NCBI RefSeq assembly: GCF_002407065.1
Contig: NZ_CP023564.1
Location: 1-64,000 of the forward strand
Length of the DNA stretch: 64,000 nucleotides
DNA from: Brachybacterium ginsengisoli
GTDB taxonomy: Bacteria; Actinomycetota; Actinomycetes; Actinomycetales; Dermabacteraceae
Reading direction: 5' to 3'
The position numbers were made by a program, and so were the translations under genes. The notes beneath the pieces are model-generated. The model was given only the letters and a program-made list of their open reading frames with translations. It did not search any database and was not told the origin of the DNA. Below, piece by piece: positions 42,543 to 51,101 of this stretch (positions are counted from its first letter, which is position 1; each line of letters starts with the position of its first letter).

Positions 42543-42545
42543 GGG

Positions 42546-43103
42546 TCAGTCCTCTCGGTTCAGCCGCTGGATCCGCACACGGGTGCGGAGTGCGGTCTCG
42601 GGGCGGAGCTCGTCGACGGATTCCTCGACGGCGGTGCGGGCGGCGCGGAGCACCGTCTCGGAGTCGTCGACCACGGTGCGGGCCAGGACCTGCAGGCGCC
42701 GTCCGGAGAGCGTGGTGCGGGCGCTGTGCACGCCGTCCACGGCCTCCACGCGCCGGGTGACGCGGCGGGCGAGGTCCCGATGCGCGACGGCGGTCCCGCC
42801 GGGGACGTCCCCGGCGAGCACCAGACCGCGCGAGGGGCGACCGGGCAGCAGGGCGGCCAGCAGCAGGAGCAGCCCGAGGGCGGCCAGGACCCCGGCGGCG
42901 ACGAGCATCGGGGTGGAGTCCAGGCGCTGCGCGCCGACGGCGGCGAGCGCCGATCTCGCGGAGGCGGGCCAGGACCCGTCCACCAGCAGCGTGATCAGCA
43001 GCCAGAGGGCGGTGGCGCCGGCGGCGAGCAGCAGCAGGCCCAGCAGGGTCGCCGGGACGGTGCGTGCGGGGCGCCGGACCAGGCGCGGGGGAGCGGTGCT
43101 CAT
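42546..43103 (-). CDS. DUF6286-type membrane protein
   Basis: A 185-residue membrane protein with two hydrophobic helices (about 16-40 and 66-86) and a cytosolic alpha/beta domain ending in R-V-R-I-Q-R-L. It resembles the AmaP-like protein in plan and the DUF6286 family by position and sequence pattern in actinobacterial Asp23 clusters. Its start overlaps the upstream Asp23 stop (43100-43103, ATGA), so it is coupled. A second anchor or scaffold is the likely role. Confidence 0.78.
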   Translation of the reverse strand: MSTAPPRLVRRPARTVPATLLGLLLLAAGATALWLLITLLVDGSWPASARSALAAVGAQRLDSTPMLVAAGVLAALGLLLLLAALLPGRPSRGLVLAGDVPGGTAVAHRDLARRVTRRVEAVDGVHSARTTLSGRRLQVLARTVVDDSETVLRAARTAVEESVDELRPETALRTRVRIQRLNRED

Positions 43104-43480
43104 CGCAGGGTCCTCCTCGTGCCGGTGGTCGGATGCAGCCAGGTGATCGAGATGTCCAGGCGCCCCACCTCCAGTCCGGTGAGGTGCTGGACCCGCTCGC
43201 GCAGATGCGTGCGGAGCGCGCGGAGCGTCGGGGCGAGCGGGGTCGGGAAGCGGACGCCGACGTCGAGGGTCAGCACCGCGGTGCGCCCGTAGAGCTCGCA
43301 GCGGGCCGAGGGGCGGGCCTCGAAATCGCGGCGCGCGCCGACGCCGAGCACGCCGCCGGCGCCGGAGCCGACGTGGGCGACCTCGGAGGCGACCTGTTCC
43401 GCGATCCTGGCCACGACCTGGGCGGGGATGCTGGTCGCGCCCCGGCTCTCCGCCGGGGCGATGCCGTGGGCGGCGGTCAT
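43100..43480 (-). CDS. Asp23/Gls24 family protein
   Basis: A 126-residue Asp23-domain protein. Characteristic segments are I-P-A-Q-V-V-A-R-I-A-E-Q-V-A near 17, V-L-T-L-D-V-G-V-R-F near 68 and V-Q-H-L-T-G-L-E-V near 96. GGAGG lies eight bases before ATG 43480; the GTG at 43486 is too close to it. The gene follows the DUF2273-like peptide by two bases. Such proteins form envelope-associated oligomers during cell-wall stress. Confidence 0.88.
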   Translation of the reverse strand: MTAAHGIAPAESRGATSIPAQVVARIAEQVASEVAHVGSGAGGVLGVGARRDFEARPSARCELYGRTAVLTLDVGVRFPTPLAPTLRALRTHLRERVQHLTGLEVGRLDISITWLHPTTGTRRTLR

Positions 43481-43482
43481 GG

Positions 43483-43659
43483 TCACCGCCTCCAGCGATC
43501 GGTGAGGCCTCGGATCTCGATGCGACCCTCGATCGTCATCCCGACGGCGAGGCCGATCGCGGAGGAGAGCAGGACGAGGAAGAACGGGCCGATGCCGCCG
43601 AAGGCCAGGACGGCGCCGAGCAGCAATCCCACGAGCAGGGCGAATTGTGTTGTCTTCAT
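43483..43659 (-). CDS. DUF2273-like small membrane protein
   Basis: A 58-residue protein with a single hydrophobic hairpin (residues about 6-41) followed by a basic tail ending R-W-R-R. DUF2273-like peptides are usual members of Asp23 operons and may anchor Asp23 proteins. GAGGAG lies five bases before ATG 43659. The frame is short but has the expected start, stop and neighbours, with 58 bases to the upstream Asp23 gene. Confidence 0.82.
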   Translation of the reverse strand: MKTTQFALLVGLLLGAVLAFGGIGPFFLVLLSSAIGLAVGMTIEGRIEIRGLTDRWRR

Positions 43660-43717
43660 GACGACTCCTCGATCGGGGCGCAGGGCGGGCGCTCGGCCCG
43701 GCCCTGCACCCGATGGA

Positions 43718-44248
43718 TCACTTCAGGTCGGTGCTGCGCTGCTCGGCGGCGGGCTCGTCATCCTGCCCCGGCAGGTGGACGTCGACGACGTTCACGTTGA
43801 CCTCGATGACCTCGAGACCCGTGGTGCCCTCGACCTGCTCGATGACATTGCGGCGGATGGCGTTGCCGACCTCGACGATCGAGGCGCCGTACTCGACGAC
43901 CACGGTGACGTCGACCGCGGCCTGGGTCTCGCCCTTCTCCACCGCGATGCCGCCGGTGACGCTGGTCTGGCCGCTGGGGAAGCGGTCGGTGACGGCCGAG
44001 AACGCGCGACGCACGGCGTTGCCCATGTCGTACACGCCGGGGACCTCGCGTGCGGCCATGCCGGCGATCTTGGCGACCACGGTCTCGTCGAGGGTGGTGA
44101 TGCCGCGGCTGGTCTGCAGCGGGCCGTGCGGGGTGGACTCCTGCTGCTCGCGGCGCTCCTGCTCGCGGGATTCCTTCGCGGCCGCGGCCTGCTCGGCCGC
44201 CTGCCGCTCCTGCTGCTGGCCGGTCTGGGGGATCTTCGACTCGGACAT
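43718..44248 (-). CDS. asp23: Asp23/Gls24 family protein, first gene of the cluster
   Basis: A 176-residue Asp23 protein with a Gln/Glu-rich, disordered N-terminus (about 1-45) and a complete domain: T-T-L-D-E-T-V-V-A-K-I-A-G near 50, R-E-V-P-G-V-Y near 67, V-D-V-T-V-V-V-E-Y-G near 112 and V-E-V-N-V-N-V-V-D-V at the end. It leads an eight-gene operon running to 40444. GAAGGAGC precedes ATG 44248. The upstream inverted repeat at 44336-44357 may be its operator. Confidence 0.93.
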   Translation of the reverse strand: MSESKIPQTGQQQERQAAEQAAAAKESREQERREQQESTPHGPLQTSRGITTLDETVVAKIAGMAAREVPGVYDMGNAVRRAFSAVTDRFPSGQTSVTGGIAVEKGETQAAVDVTVVVEYGASIVEVGNAIRRNVIEQVEGTTGLEVIEVNVNVVDVHLPGQDDEPAAEQRSTDLK

Positions 44249-44335
44249 GAGTGCTCCTTCCTGACGGCCCGGGATCGGGCCTGCGAATGGTGACACCGGG
44301 AAGACGTCATGAACCGGCGGATCCTCACGGCATCT

Positions 44336-44357
44336 CGGTGTGAGCGTGGTCACACCG
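44336..44357. promoter_or_regulatory. 8-bp inverted repeat between lysR and the Asp23 operon
   Basis: CGGTGTGA (44336-44343) and TCACACCG (44350-44357) are exact complements with six bases between, in the 225-base divergent region. A TATTCT box at 44419-44424 could serve the LysR gene. I find no clear -10 for the operon itself. Confidence 0.45.
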
Positions 44358-44473
44358 CGAAGGTTACCGGCCCGTCCGGAGCCTTCCTGGGACCCCGCCC
44401 GGGCGCTCGAGGTCTCGGTATTCTCGGCGCAGCGATCCCGGCGACCGGTCGGGCGGGGAGAGAGGCGGACGAG

Positions 44474-45376
44474 ATGGCGAGCACCGGCCCGAGCCTCGCG
44501 CAGGTGGAGGCGCTCATCGCGGTCATCGACCACGGCTCCTTCACCGCTGCGGCCGAGGTCCTCCAGATCTCCCAGCCCTCCCTCTCGCGCCGCATCCACG
44601 CCCTCGAGGAGACGCTCGGCGCCCGCCTGTTCCTCCCCGTCGGCCGCCGGATGGAGCTGACCGAGACGGGCCGCGGCGTGGTGGCCGCCGGGCGGAGGGC
44701 TCTCGCGGAGATGGGCTCGATCGACGCGATGGTGGGCGCTGCCCGCTCCCTCACCGCGGGCTCCCTGCGCCTGACCGGCCTGCCCTCGCTGATCGCGACC
44801 GAGCTGCCCGGGCACCTGGGCCGCTTCCACCGCGCGCATCCGGGGATCCGGGTGGAGGTCTTCACGGTCGACGACGCCGAGGAGCTCGTCGAGGCGATCC
44901 GGGTGGGGCGGGCCGATGCCGCGCTCGGCGTGATCGACCGGGTGCCGGGCGACCTCGCCGCGATCCCGCTGCCCGCTCAGGAGTTCGCGGCCGTGCTCCC
45001 CGCCGCAGCCCGCGGAGCCGGCGACGAGGGCCCACTGACCTCGCAGGACGTCACCGACAGGTCGCTGATCACCCTGCCGCGGGGCACCTCGATCCGTCAG
45101 CTCACGGACACCGCCCTGCGCGGGCTGGGCGCCCTCCCGGCGCACCGGATCACCACCACCCAGCGCGACAGCCTGGTCCCCCTCGCCCTCGCGGCCGAGG
45201 GGCTGACCGTCGTCCCCACCGCGCTCGCCCGCACTGCGCCCGCGTACGGGGGGATCGCGGTGGCGCTGGATCCGCCGGTGCACCGCTCCCTCGGCATCAT
45301 CCATCGGCCCGACGAGCTCCCCAACCCGGCGCTTCACGAGTTCCTCGCGCTCATCGAGCAGGCGCCGAGCGCCTGA
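44474..45376 (+). CDS. LysR-family regulator
   Basis: A 300-residue LysR-type regulator. The N-terminal helix-turn-helix is A-L-I-A-V-I-D-H-G-S-F-T-A-A-A-E-V-L near 13, and the C-terminal substrate-binding domain begins near 92 with a hydrophobic core. GAGAG and an AGGCGG site lie before ATG 44474; longer upstream frames are not protein-like. It is divergent from the Asp23 operon and 131 bases before the LCP gene. Its target and ligand are unknown. Confidence 0.9.
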   Translation: MASTGPSLAQVEALIAVIDHGSFTAAAEVLQISQPSLSRRIHALEETLGARLFLPVGRRMELTETGRGVVAAGRRALAEMGSIDAMVGAARSLTAGSLRLTGLPSLIATELPGHLGRFHRAHPGIRVEVFTVDDAEELVEAIRVGRADAALGVIDRVPGDLAAIPLPAQEFAAVLPAAARGAGDEGPLTSQDVTDRSLITLPRGTSIRQLTDTALRGLGALPAHRITTTQRDSLVPLALAAEGLTVVPTALARTAPAYGGIAVALDPPVHRSLGIIHRPDELPNPALHEFLALIEQAPSA

Positions 45377-45459
45377 CCTGGCCCGAGCGGCGGTGCATAG
45401 GGGCACTGCATGGATCCCCGCGCCGGGACTATTGGAGCTCGGGGCCCTTCCCGTGGTGA

Positions 45460-45477
45460 CCTGGTCGGCGGACCAGG
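45460..45477 (+). promoter_or_regulatory. 5' UTR hairpin before the LCP gene
   Basis: CCTGGTC (45460-45466) pairs with GACCAGG (45471-45477) around GGCG. It lies about 30 bases before the TTG start, upstream of AGGAGG. It may end the LysR transcript or stabilise the LCP leader. Confidence 0.4.
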
Positions 45478-45507
45478 CACGACGAGCAGAAGGAGGGGTC
45501 CGCGACC

Positions 45508-46785
45508 TTGGAGAGCTCCCCGAGCGGACACCGACCGCCGCCCCGCCCCGCCGCGGGCTCGCACCGTCGGGACGGGCCGACGCTGGTGTACCGGCGCGGG
45601 CGGATACTCGCCGCTCTCGCGGCGTTCGCCCTGGCCCTCGTGGTCGCCGTGGTGCTCGGACTGGCGGGGACCGTCACCCATCTCGAGGGCAACATCGCCA
45701 CCGCCCCGCTCCGGCCGGGGGAGACCTCGACCCCGCGGGAGAGCGGCGGTGCGCTGAACATCCTGCTGCTCGGCTCGGACACCCGAGACCTGGCCGGGGA
45801 CGACTTCGGGCCGGGCGACGGCTCCCGGCGCAGCGACGCGATGGTGCTCGCGCACCTCTCGGAGGACGACTCCCGGATCGACGCGGTCCAGCTCCCGCGC
45901 GACACCCTCATGGACCTGCCCGCCTGCGCCGACACCGGCAGCGGCAGCTTCGCCGGCGGCCGGGGGATGCTCAACTCCGTCCTGAACTACGGCCCGTCCT
46001 GCTCGGTCGCCGCGGTCGAGGAGCTCACCGGGGTGCAGATCGACCACTTCGTGGAGCTGGACTTCGAAGGCTTCATCACGATCGTCGACGCGATGGACGG
46101 GCTGCACGTGTGCCTGCCCGAGGCGCTCGAGGACACGTACGCGGACCTCGACCTGCCCGCCGGTGAGCAGGTGGTCGACGGCAGGGACGCCCTGGCCCTG
46201 GCCCGCACCCGCCACGCCGTGGGGGACGGCAGCGACATCGCGCGGCTCGGGCATCAGCAGATGGTGATGTCCGCCGTGGTGCAGGAGGCGACCAGCTCCC
46301 GCGTCATCGCGCGGCCGGACCGGCTCTACCCCTTCCTCGACGCGACCACGTCCTCCCTGACGGTGGATCCCGGGCTGAGCCGCGCCACAGATCTCGCCGG
46401 GCTCGGCAAGCGGGTGAACCGGGTGGACCCGGAGCACATCACCTTCCTCACGATGCCGTGGGAGCCGGCGCCCACGGACCGCAACCGCGTGGTGCCCTCG
46501 GCGTCGGCCGATGCGGTGTTCGAGGCCCTCGCGGTCGACGAGCCGGTCGTCCCCTCCGACGAGCCGGTCGACCCCTCCGACGAGGGGGACGTCGGCGATG
46601 AGGAGCAGGACGAGCGCGTCGGGACCGACGACGAGGGGCGGGACGAGCGCGCCGGGGCCGGTGCTTCGGGCGACATCACGCCGCACACCGAGCGGCCGAC
46701 GACGAGCGCCCCGTCCTCGCCGCCCGCCCCTGCGGTGGACGGCGCGACCACCCGCACGGCCGACACCTCGCTCTGCGACGGCTGA
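45508..46785 (+). CDS. LytR-CpsA-Psr (LCP) family protein
   Basis: A 425-residue single-pass membrane protein with a cytosolic basic start, one transmembrane helix (about 33-54) and an extracytoplasmic LCP domain (about 83-245). The phosphate/metal motifs L-L-G-S-D-T-R near 87, R-R-S-D-A-M near 105 and Q-L-P-R-D-T near 126 are intact. These enzymes transfer teichoic-acid-like or arabinogalactan polymers from lipid carriers to peptidoglycan. The tail is acidic then Thr/Pro-rich. TTG 45508 follows AGGAGGGG; no better start is available without losing the helix. Confidence 0.9.
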   Translation: MESSPSGHRPPPRPAAGSHRRDGPTLVYRRGRILAALAAFALALVVAVVLGLAGTVTHLEGNIATAPLRPGETSTPRESGGALNILLLGSDTRDLAGDDFGPGDGSRRSDAMVLAHLSEDDSRIDAVQLPRDTLMDLPACADTGSGSFAGGRGMLNSVLNYGPSCSVAAVEELTGVQIDHFVELDFEGFITIVDAMDGLHVCLPEALEDTYADLDLPAGEQVVDGRDALALARTRHAVGDGSDIARLGHQQMVMSAVVQEATSSRVIARPDRLYPFLDATTSSLTVDPGLSRATDLAGLGKRVNRVDPEHITFLTMPWEPAPTDRNRVVPSASADAVFEALAVDEPVVPSDEPVDPSDEGDVGDEEQDERVGTDDEGRDERAGAGASGDITPHTERPTTSAPSSPPAPAVDGATTRTADTSLCDG

Positions 46786-46800
46786 GCCTGCAGGTCAGCC
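46780..46800. terminator. Hairpin holding two stop codons
   Basis: GGCTGA (46780-46785) and TCAGCC (46795-46800) are exact complements; each contains one stop codon. The nine-base loop includes the palindrome CCTGCAGG. Confidence 0.5.
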
Positions 46801-48183
46801 CCGGGGCAGGCGGCGTCGGACGGTGACCAGGTAGAGCACGCTCATGAGCGCCATGAAGCCCACGCCCGTCAGCAGCGCCGTGTGGTACTCGCTGATCCAC
46901 ACCATGATCCCGATCGTGAACAGGATGAACGCGATCGCGAACACCTGCCCGTAGGGCCAGAGGGGGACCGGGAACCGCAGCGCGTCCCGTTCCTCGACGC
47001 TCATCCCGCGGCGGGAGGCGACCTGGGCCAGCAGGATCATCAGCCACACGAACACGGTCGAGAAGGTCGCCAGCGAGGCGACGATCGTGAACACCGACTC
47101 CGGCAGCGCCCAGTTCAGCAGCACGCCCACGACGAGCACGCCCAGCATCGCGAGCGTGGTCACGACCGGCACGCCGCGGACGGTGCCGGACAGGGCCGCC
47201 GGGGCCAGGTGCTGCCGGGCCATGCCGGCGACGACGCGGCCCGCGCCGAACAGGTCCGCGTTGATCGCGGAGAGCGCGGCCGTGATCACCACGAGGTTCA
47301 GCGCCGCGGCGGCCCAGCTCACGCCGAGGGTGTCGAAGATCTGCACGAAGGGGGACTCCTCGCCCGTGATCTGCCGCCACGGGGTCAGCAGCAGGATCAC
47401 CCCGATCGCGAGGACGTAGAACAGCAGGATCCGCACCGGGACCGTGTTGACCGCCTTCGGGATCGCCGTGCCGGGATCCTCCGCCTCGGTGCCGGCCACG
47501 CCGATGATCTCGGTGCCGCCGAAGGCGAAGAGCACCAGGATGAACGCGCTGATCATCCCGCCCGGCCCGTGCGGGAAGAATCCGCCGTCGGCCGTGAGGT
47601 TCGACAGGCCCGTCGGCGTCGAGGCATCGCCGAGCCCGACAGCGAGGATCGCCGCGCCGCCCGCGATCATCGCGATCACCGCGCCGACCTTCACGATCGT
47701 GAAGGCGAACTCGAGCTCCCCGAACCAGCGCACGCTCGCGAGGTTCGCGGCGCCCACGACCAGCAGCGTGAGCGCCACCCAGATCCACTGGTCGGTGTCC
47801 GGGAACCAGAAGCGCATGTAGATCGCGATCGCGGTGAGGTCCGCGAGGCACACGATGAGCATCTCGAAGGCGAACATCCAGCCGGTGATGTACCCGGCCC
47901 AGGGACCCAGGAAGCGGCGGGTGTACTCCGCGAAGGAGCCCGAGATCGGCATCCGCACCGCCATCTCGCCGAGCGCGCGGAGCATGAAGTACACGACCGC
48001 GCCGCCGAGCAGGTACACCAGCAGCACCGAGGGGCCGGCGGCCTGGATCGCGCCGGCCGAGCCGTAGAACAGGCCGGTGCCGATCGCGGAGCCGAGGGCG
48101 ATGAAGTGGAGGTGTCGCGCCGAGAGTCCGGTCCGGCGACGGGTGGTCGCGGGGGCGGCGGGCGGCTGCGTGGTCGTACTCAT
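46795..48183 (-). CDS. Amino acid permease (APC superfamily)
   Basis: A 462-residue twelve-helix transporter. The first helix has the A-L-G-S-A-I-G-T-G-L-F-Y-G-S unwound motif near 30-43 and the fourth G-W-M-F-A-F-E near 118, typical of the AAT family of APC transporters such as GABA, proline or asparagine permeases. Substrate is not predictable. GGAG is some way from ATG 48183. The 246-base gap to the divergent gene holds an operator-like promoter for the latter. Confidence 0.9.
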   Translation of the reverse strand: MSTTTQPPAAPATTRRRTGLSARHLHFIALGSAIGTGLFYGSAGAIQAAGPSVLLVYLLGGAVVYFMLRALGEMAVRMPISGSFAEYTRRFLGPWAGYITGWMFAFEMLIVCLADLTAIAIYMRFWFPDTDQWIWVALTLLVVGAANLASVRWFGELEFAFTIVKVGAVIAMIAGGAAILAVGLGDASTPTGLSNLTADGGFFPHGPGGMISAFILVLFAFGGTEIIGVAGTEAEDPGTAIPKAVNTVPVRILLFYVLAIGVILLLTPWRQITGEESPFVQIFDTLGVSWAAAALNLVVITAALSAINADLFGAGRVVAGMARQHLAPAALSGTVRGVPVVTTLAMLGVLVVGVLLNWALPESVFTIVASLATFSTVFVWLMILLAQVASRRGMSVEERDALRFPVPLWPYGQVFAIAFILFTIGIMVWISEYHTALLTGVGFMALMSVLYLVTVRRRLPRG

Positions 48184-48360
48184 CGCGGGGGTGGCTCCGG
48201 GAATGGGGGGAGGGGCGGCTCGAGCGCCGCCGGCACTTCTTGTGCCTCTGACACGGTACGGCGGTCGGGCGGGGCGGGCGACGTGCGTCCGGCCACGTCG
48301 GGCGGCGCCGGTCGGAAGGCACGCCGGCGGGATCGCACGCCGGCGGTCGACGGACCGGTC

Positions 48361-48384
48361 TTGACCGTGCCGCAGGGGCACGGT
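48361..48384 (+). promoter_or_regulatory. Promoter with operator-like repeat before the Ntn hydrolase
   Basis: TTGACC (48361-48366) is a good -35; the hexamer 17 bases later (TGTCGG) is a poor -10. ACCGTGCC (48364-48371) and GGCACGGT (48377-48384) form a perfect eight-base inverted repeat spanning the spacer. A repressor there would occlude polymerase. Confidence 0.45.
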
Positions 48385-48429
48385 GTCGGGTGGGGATGAT
48401 CCGCAGGACGCCGACGGAGAGGACCGAGC

Positions 48430-50418
48430 ATGCGCATCGACTGGGACGAGCACGGCACGCCGACCATCACCGCGGAGGATGATCTCGGCGCCTGCCGGGG
48501 ATTCGGGCACGCGCAGGCCCTCGCGCACGCCACCGCGGTCCTCGAGCTCTACGGGATCGCCCGCGGGCGCGCGGCGGCGCTGTGGGGCGAGGAGTTCCTC
48601 AGCGGCGACGTGGACCACGCACGGCTCGGCCTCGAGGCCGCGGTCGAGACCTGGTGGCTCGCGCAGGAGGAGGGGACCCGCCAGCGGCTCGAGGCCTTCT
48701 GCGAGGGCTTCAACGCCGCCTGCGCCGAGGACCCGGACCTCGGCGGCGCGCGGCGCGAGGCGCTGCCCGTCACCGCGCGCGACGTAGTCGCCCACACCCT
48801 CGCGCTCTTCTTCGGCTTCGCACGCTTCTGGGACCAGGGCCTCGCCTTCCCGACGGCGGGCGGCGAAGGACTGCTCGGAGGCGGATCTAGCGCCTGGGCC
48901 GTGACCGCCGAACGGTCCGGGACGGGCGAGGCGCTGCTGATGATCAACCCCCACATCCCGTGGGTCGGCCCGTACCGGATGTTCGAGGCGCGCTCGGTCT
49001 CGCCCGGCAGGCGCTGCCACGGCGCGACCCCGATCGGCTTCCCCTGGCAGTCCTTCGCCCACACCCCGGACGTCGGCTGGACCCACACCGTCAACCCCCT
49101 CCCGCAGCTGTGGGTGTACGAGCTGGAGACGGCCGGGGACCGGTATCGGCTGGGCGAGGAGCTCGTCCCTGTCGAGACCCACGAGCACCGTGTGGAGGTC
49201 CGTGACGGCGAAGGGGTGACCGTCACCGAGCGCCGCAGCGTCCACGGTCCGGTGACCACGGCGCCGGACGGGGCGACTGTGGCGCTCCGCATCGCCGGCG
49301 TCCTGCACCGGCCCGTGACCACGGCGCTGGAGAGCTGGTGGCAGATGTCCCTCGCCGGCAGCGTCCGGGAGCTGTTCGCCGCCCAGGAGCAGTGGCCGCT
49401 GCCGATGTTCAACATCATCGCCGCCGACTCCTCCGGCTCGATCGGCGCCGCCTTCTGCGGCGCCTCCCCGCACCGTCCCGGCGGATCGTTCGAGGATTCC
49501 CGGCACCGGCTGCCGGGGCACGAACGGAGCCTCATCTGGGAGGAGCTGAACCCGCCGCACAGCCTTCCCCGGGTGATCGACCCCGACTGCGGATGGGTGC
49601 AGAACGTCAACGAGACGCCGTGGTGGTTCTGCGATCCGCCGATGGACCCGGCCGACCACCCCGACGGGATCGCCCCGGCTCCCGACCGGATCCGCGACAT
49701 CCGCTCACCGCTCTCCCGCGCCCGGATGGCGGCGAGGGACCGCATCGGCCTAGAGGATCTGCTGGAGCTGAAGTGGGACACCCGCGCGCATCTGGCCGAC
49801 ATCGTCCTGGACCAGCTCCTCGCCGCCGCGGGGGCGGATGGCGATCTCGTCGAGGCTGTCCGGGTGCTGCGTGACTGGGATCGGCACGCGGAGGCGGAAT
49901 CCCGCGGCTACCTGCTGTTCCATCTCTGGGCGCATGACCACTTCCCCGTGGGGGAGGTCGTCATGGACGACAACCGCCTCACGCCCGCGCAGACGCCCGG
50001 CGGTCTGCCCACCGGCCTGCGCGACCCGGAGGAGGCCGTGGAGTCCCTGCGCCGGTCCGTCGCGACGCTGGTCGGATGGGGTCTGCCCCTGGACGCGGCC
50101 TACGGGGAGGTGGCCCGGATCGGCGAGGCCCCCGAGGATGCCCCGGCCAGCGGCGGCCCCACCTACTTCGGGCTCTTCAAGTGCCTGGAGATCGTGCCCG
50201 GCGAGGGGACATGGCCCGCGATCGGGGGCGACAGCTGGATCTGCCTGGTCCGCTTCGGGGCCGAGGCGCAGACCGCCTCGGGACTGCTGCTGCCGGGTCC
50301 GGCGAGCGAGCCCGGGTGGGCCGCCGGTCGAGCTCCCGTGCCCGGCGCGGCCGCGCGCCGGTACGCCGCCGAGGAGCTCGTCCCGCAGGCGCCCTGGCAC
50401 CGCGCCGCGTCCCGCTGA
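48430..50418 (+). CDS. Penicillin-acylase-like Ntn hydrolase
   Basis: A 662-residue proenzyme of the penicillin/AHL acylase family. The N-terminus D-E-H-G-T-P-T-I-T-A-E-D matches the family's alpha-subunit start. Gly152-Ser153 in G-G-G-S-S-A-W-A-V is the expected autocleavage site, making Ser153 the nucleophile; W-V-Q-N-V-N-E-T-P-W near 395 supplies the conserved oxyanion Asn. Homologues cleave beta-lactam side chains or acyl-homoserine lactones. There is no signal peptide, unlike most family members, so it may work in the cytosol. GGAGAGG precedes ATG 48430. Confidence 0.85.
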   Translation: MRIDWDEHGTPTITAEDDLGACRGFGHAQALAHATAVLELYGIARGRAAALWGEEFLSGDVDHARLGLEAAVETWWLAQEEGTRQRLEAFCEGFNAACAEDPDLGGARREALPVTARDVVAHTLALFFGFARFWDQGLAFPTAGGEGLLGGGSSAWAVTAERSGTGEALLMINPHIPWVGPYRMFEARSVSPGRRCHGATPIGFPWQSFAHTPDVGWTHTVNPLPQLWVYELETAGDRYRLGEELVPVETHEHRVEVRDGEGVTVTERRSVHGPVTTAPDGATVALRIAGVLHRPVTTALESWWQMSLAGSVRELFAAQEQWPLPMFNIIAADSSGSIGAAFCGASPHRPGGSFEDSRHRLPGHERSLIWEELNPPHSLPRVIDPDCGWVQNVNETPWWFCDPPMDPADHPDGIAPAPDRIRDIRSPLSRARMAARDRIGLEDLLELKWDTRAHLADIVLDQLLAAAGADGDLVEAVRVLRDWDRHAEAESRGYLLFHLWAHDHFPVGEVVMDDNRLTPAQTPGGLPTGLRDPEEAVESLRRSVATLVGWGLPLDAAYGEVARIGEAPEDAPASGGPTYFGLFKCLEIVPGEGTWPAIGGDSWICLVRFGAEAQTASGLLLPGPASEPGWAAGRAPVPGAAARRYAAEELVPQAPWHRAASR

Positions 50419-50446
50419 TCCGCCGCACCACGAACGGAGACCTGCC

Positions 50447-50983
50447 ATGGACACCATGGATGCACTCGTCGTCGAGGAGTCCGCTCCTCAGCGATTCCAC
50501 CTCGCCCGCGTCCCCGCGCCGAGGCCAGCGCCGCACGAGGCATTGGTCGAGGTGCATGCGGCCGGCGTGAACCCGACCGACCTCGCCCTGCGCGATGCGG
50601 CTCCGCCCGGGACGGTGCTCGGCCACGAGCTGGCCGGTGTCGTGCTCCGCGAGGCGGCCGACGGCTCCGGGCCGCCCGCCGGGACCCGAGTGGCGGGCCT
50701 GGTCATGGGCGGGGCCTGGGCGCTGCAGGTGGCGACCCCGGCCGCCGGCCTCGCCGAGGTGCCGCAGGGCGTCGACCTGCGTGCGGCCGCGACCGTGCCG
50801 ATCGCGGCGGCAGTCCTCGTGGCTCGACTGGACGTCCACGGCACCGCGCGAGGCAATCCGCTGCCGACCACCCGAAGCTCGTTCCATCTCGTTCGGATCG
50901 GTGACGGCTGGCGTATCGCCAGCATCCACCACGGCTTCATCGCAGGAGCACCTGGTTCCCCCGTTCCCGACCCACGAGACTAG
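50447..50983 (+). pseudogene. Chimera of an alcohol-dehydrogenase N-terminus and a SnoaL-like tail
   Basis: A 178-residue reading frame. Residues 1 to about 128 are a GroES-like quinone-oxidoreductase/zinc-alcohol-dehydrogenase start: V-H-A-A-G-V-N-P-T-D, G-H-E-L-A-G-V-V and A-A-A-T-V-P-I-A. The NADPH-binding Rossmann domain should follow but is missing. The last 40 residues instead read like the end of a SnoaL/DUF4440 (NTF2-fold) protein: T-R-S-S-F-H-L-V-R-I-G-D-G-W-R-I-A-S-I-H-H. A deletion probably fused two neighbours. GGAGA precedes ATG 50447. It is unlikely to be an active enzyme. Confidence 0.65.
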
Positions 50984-51101
50984 GGTCCGATGATCCGGCC
51001 GTGGGACGCAGGCCCCAGGAACCGGTCGTAGAACGGATCCCGACGTGTCCCCGACGATTCGAAAGCCGTCGAACGCCGTGGAAAGCCTCAGAAGGAGCCC
51101 G

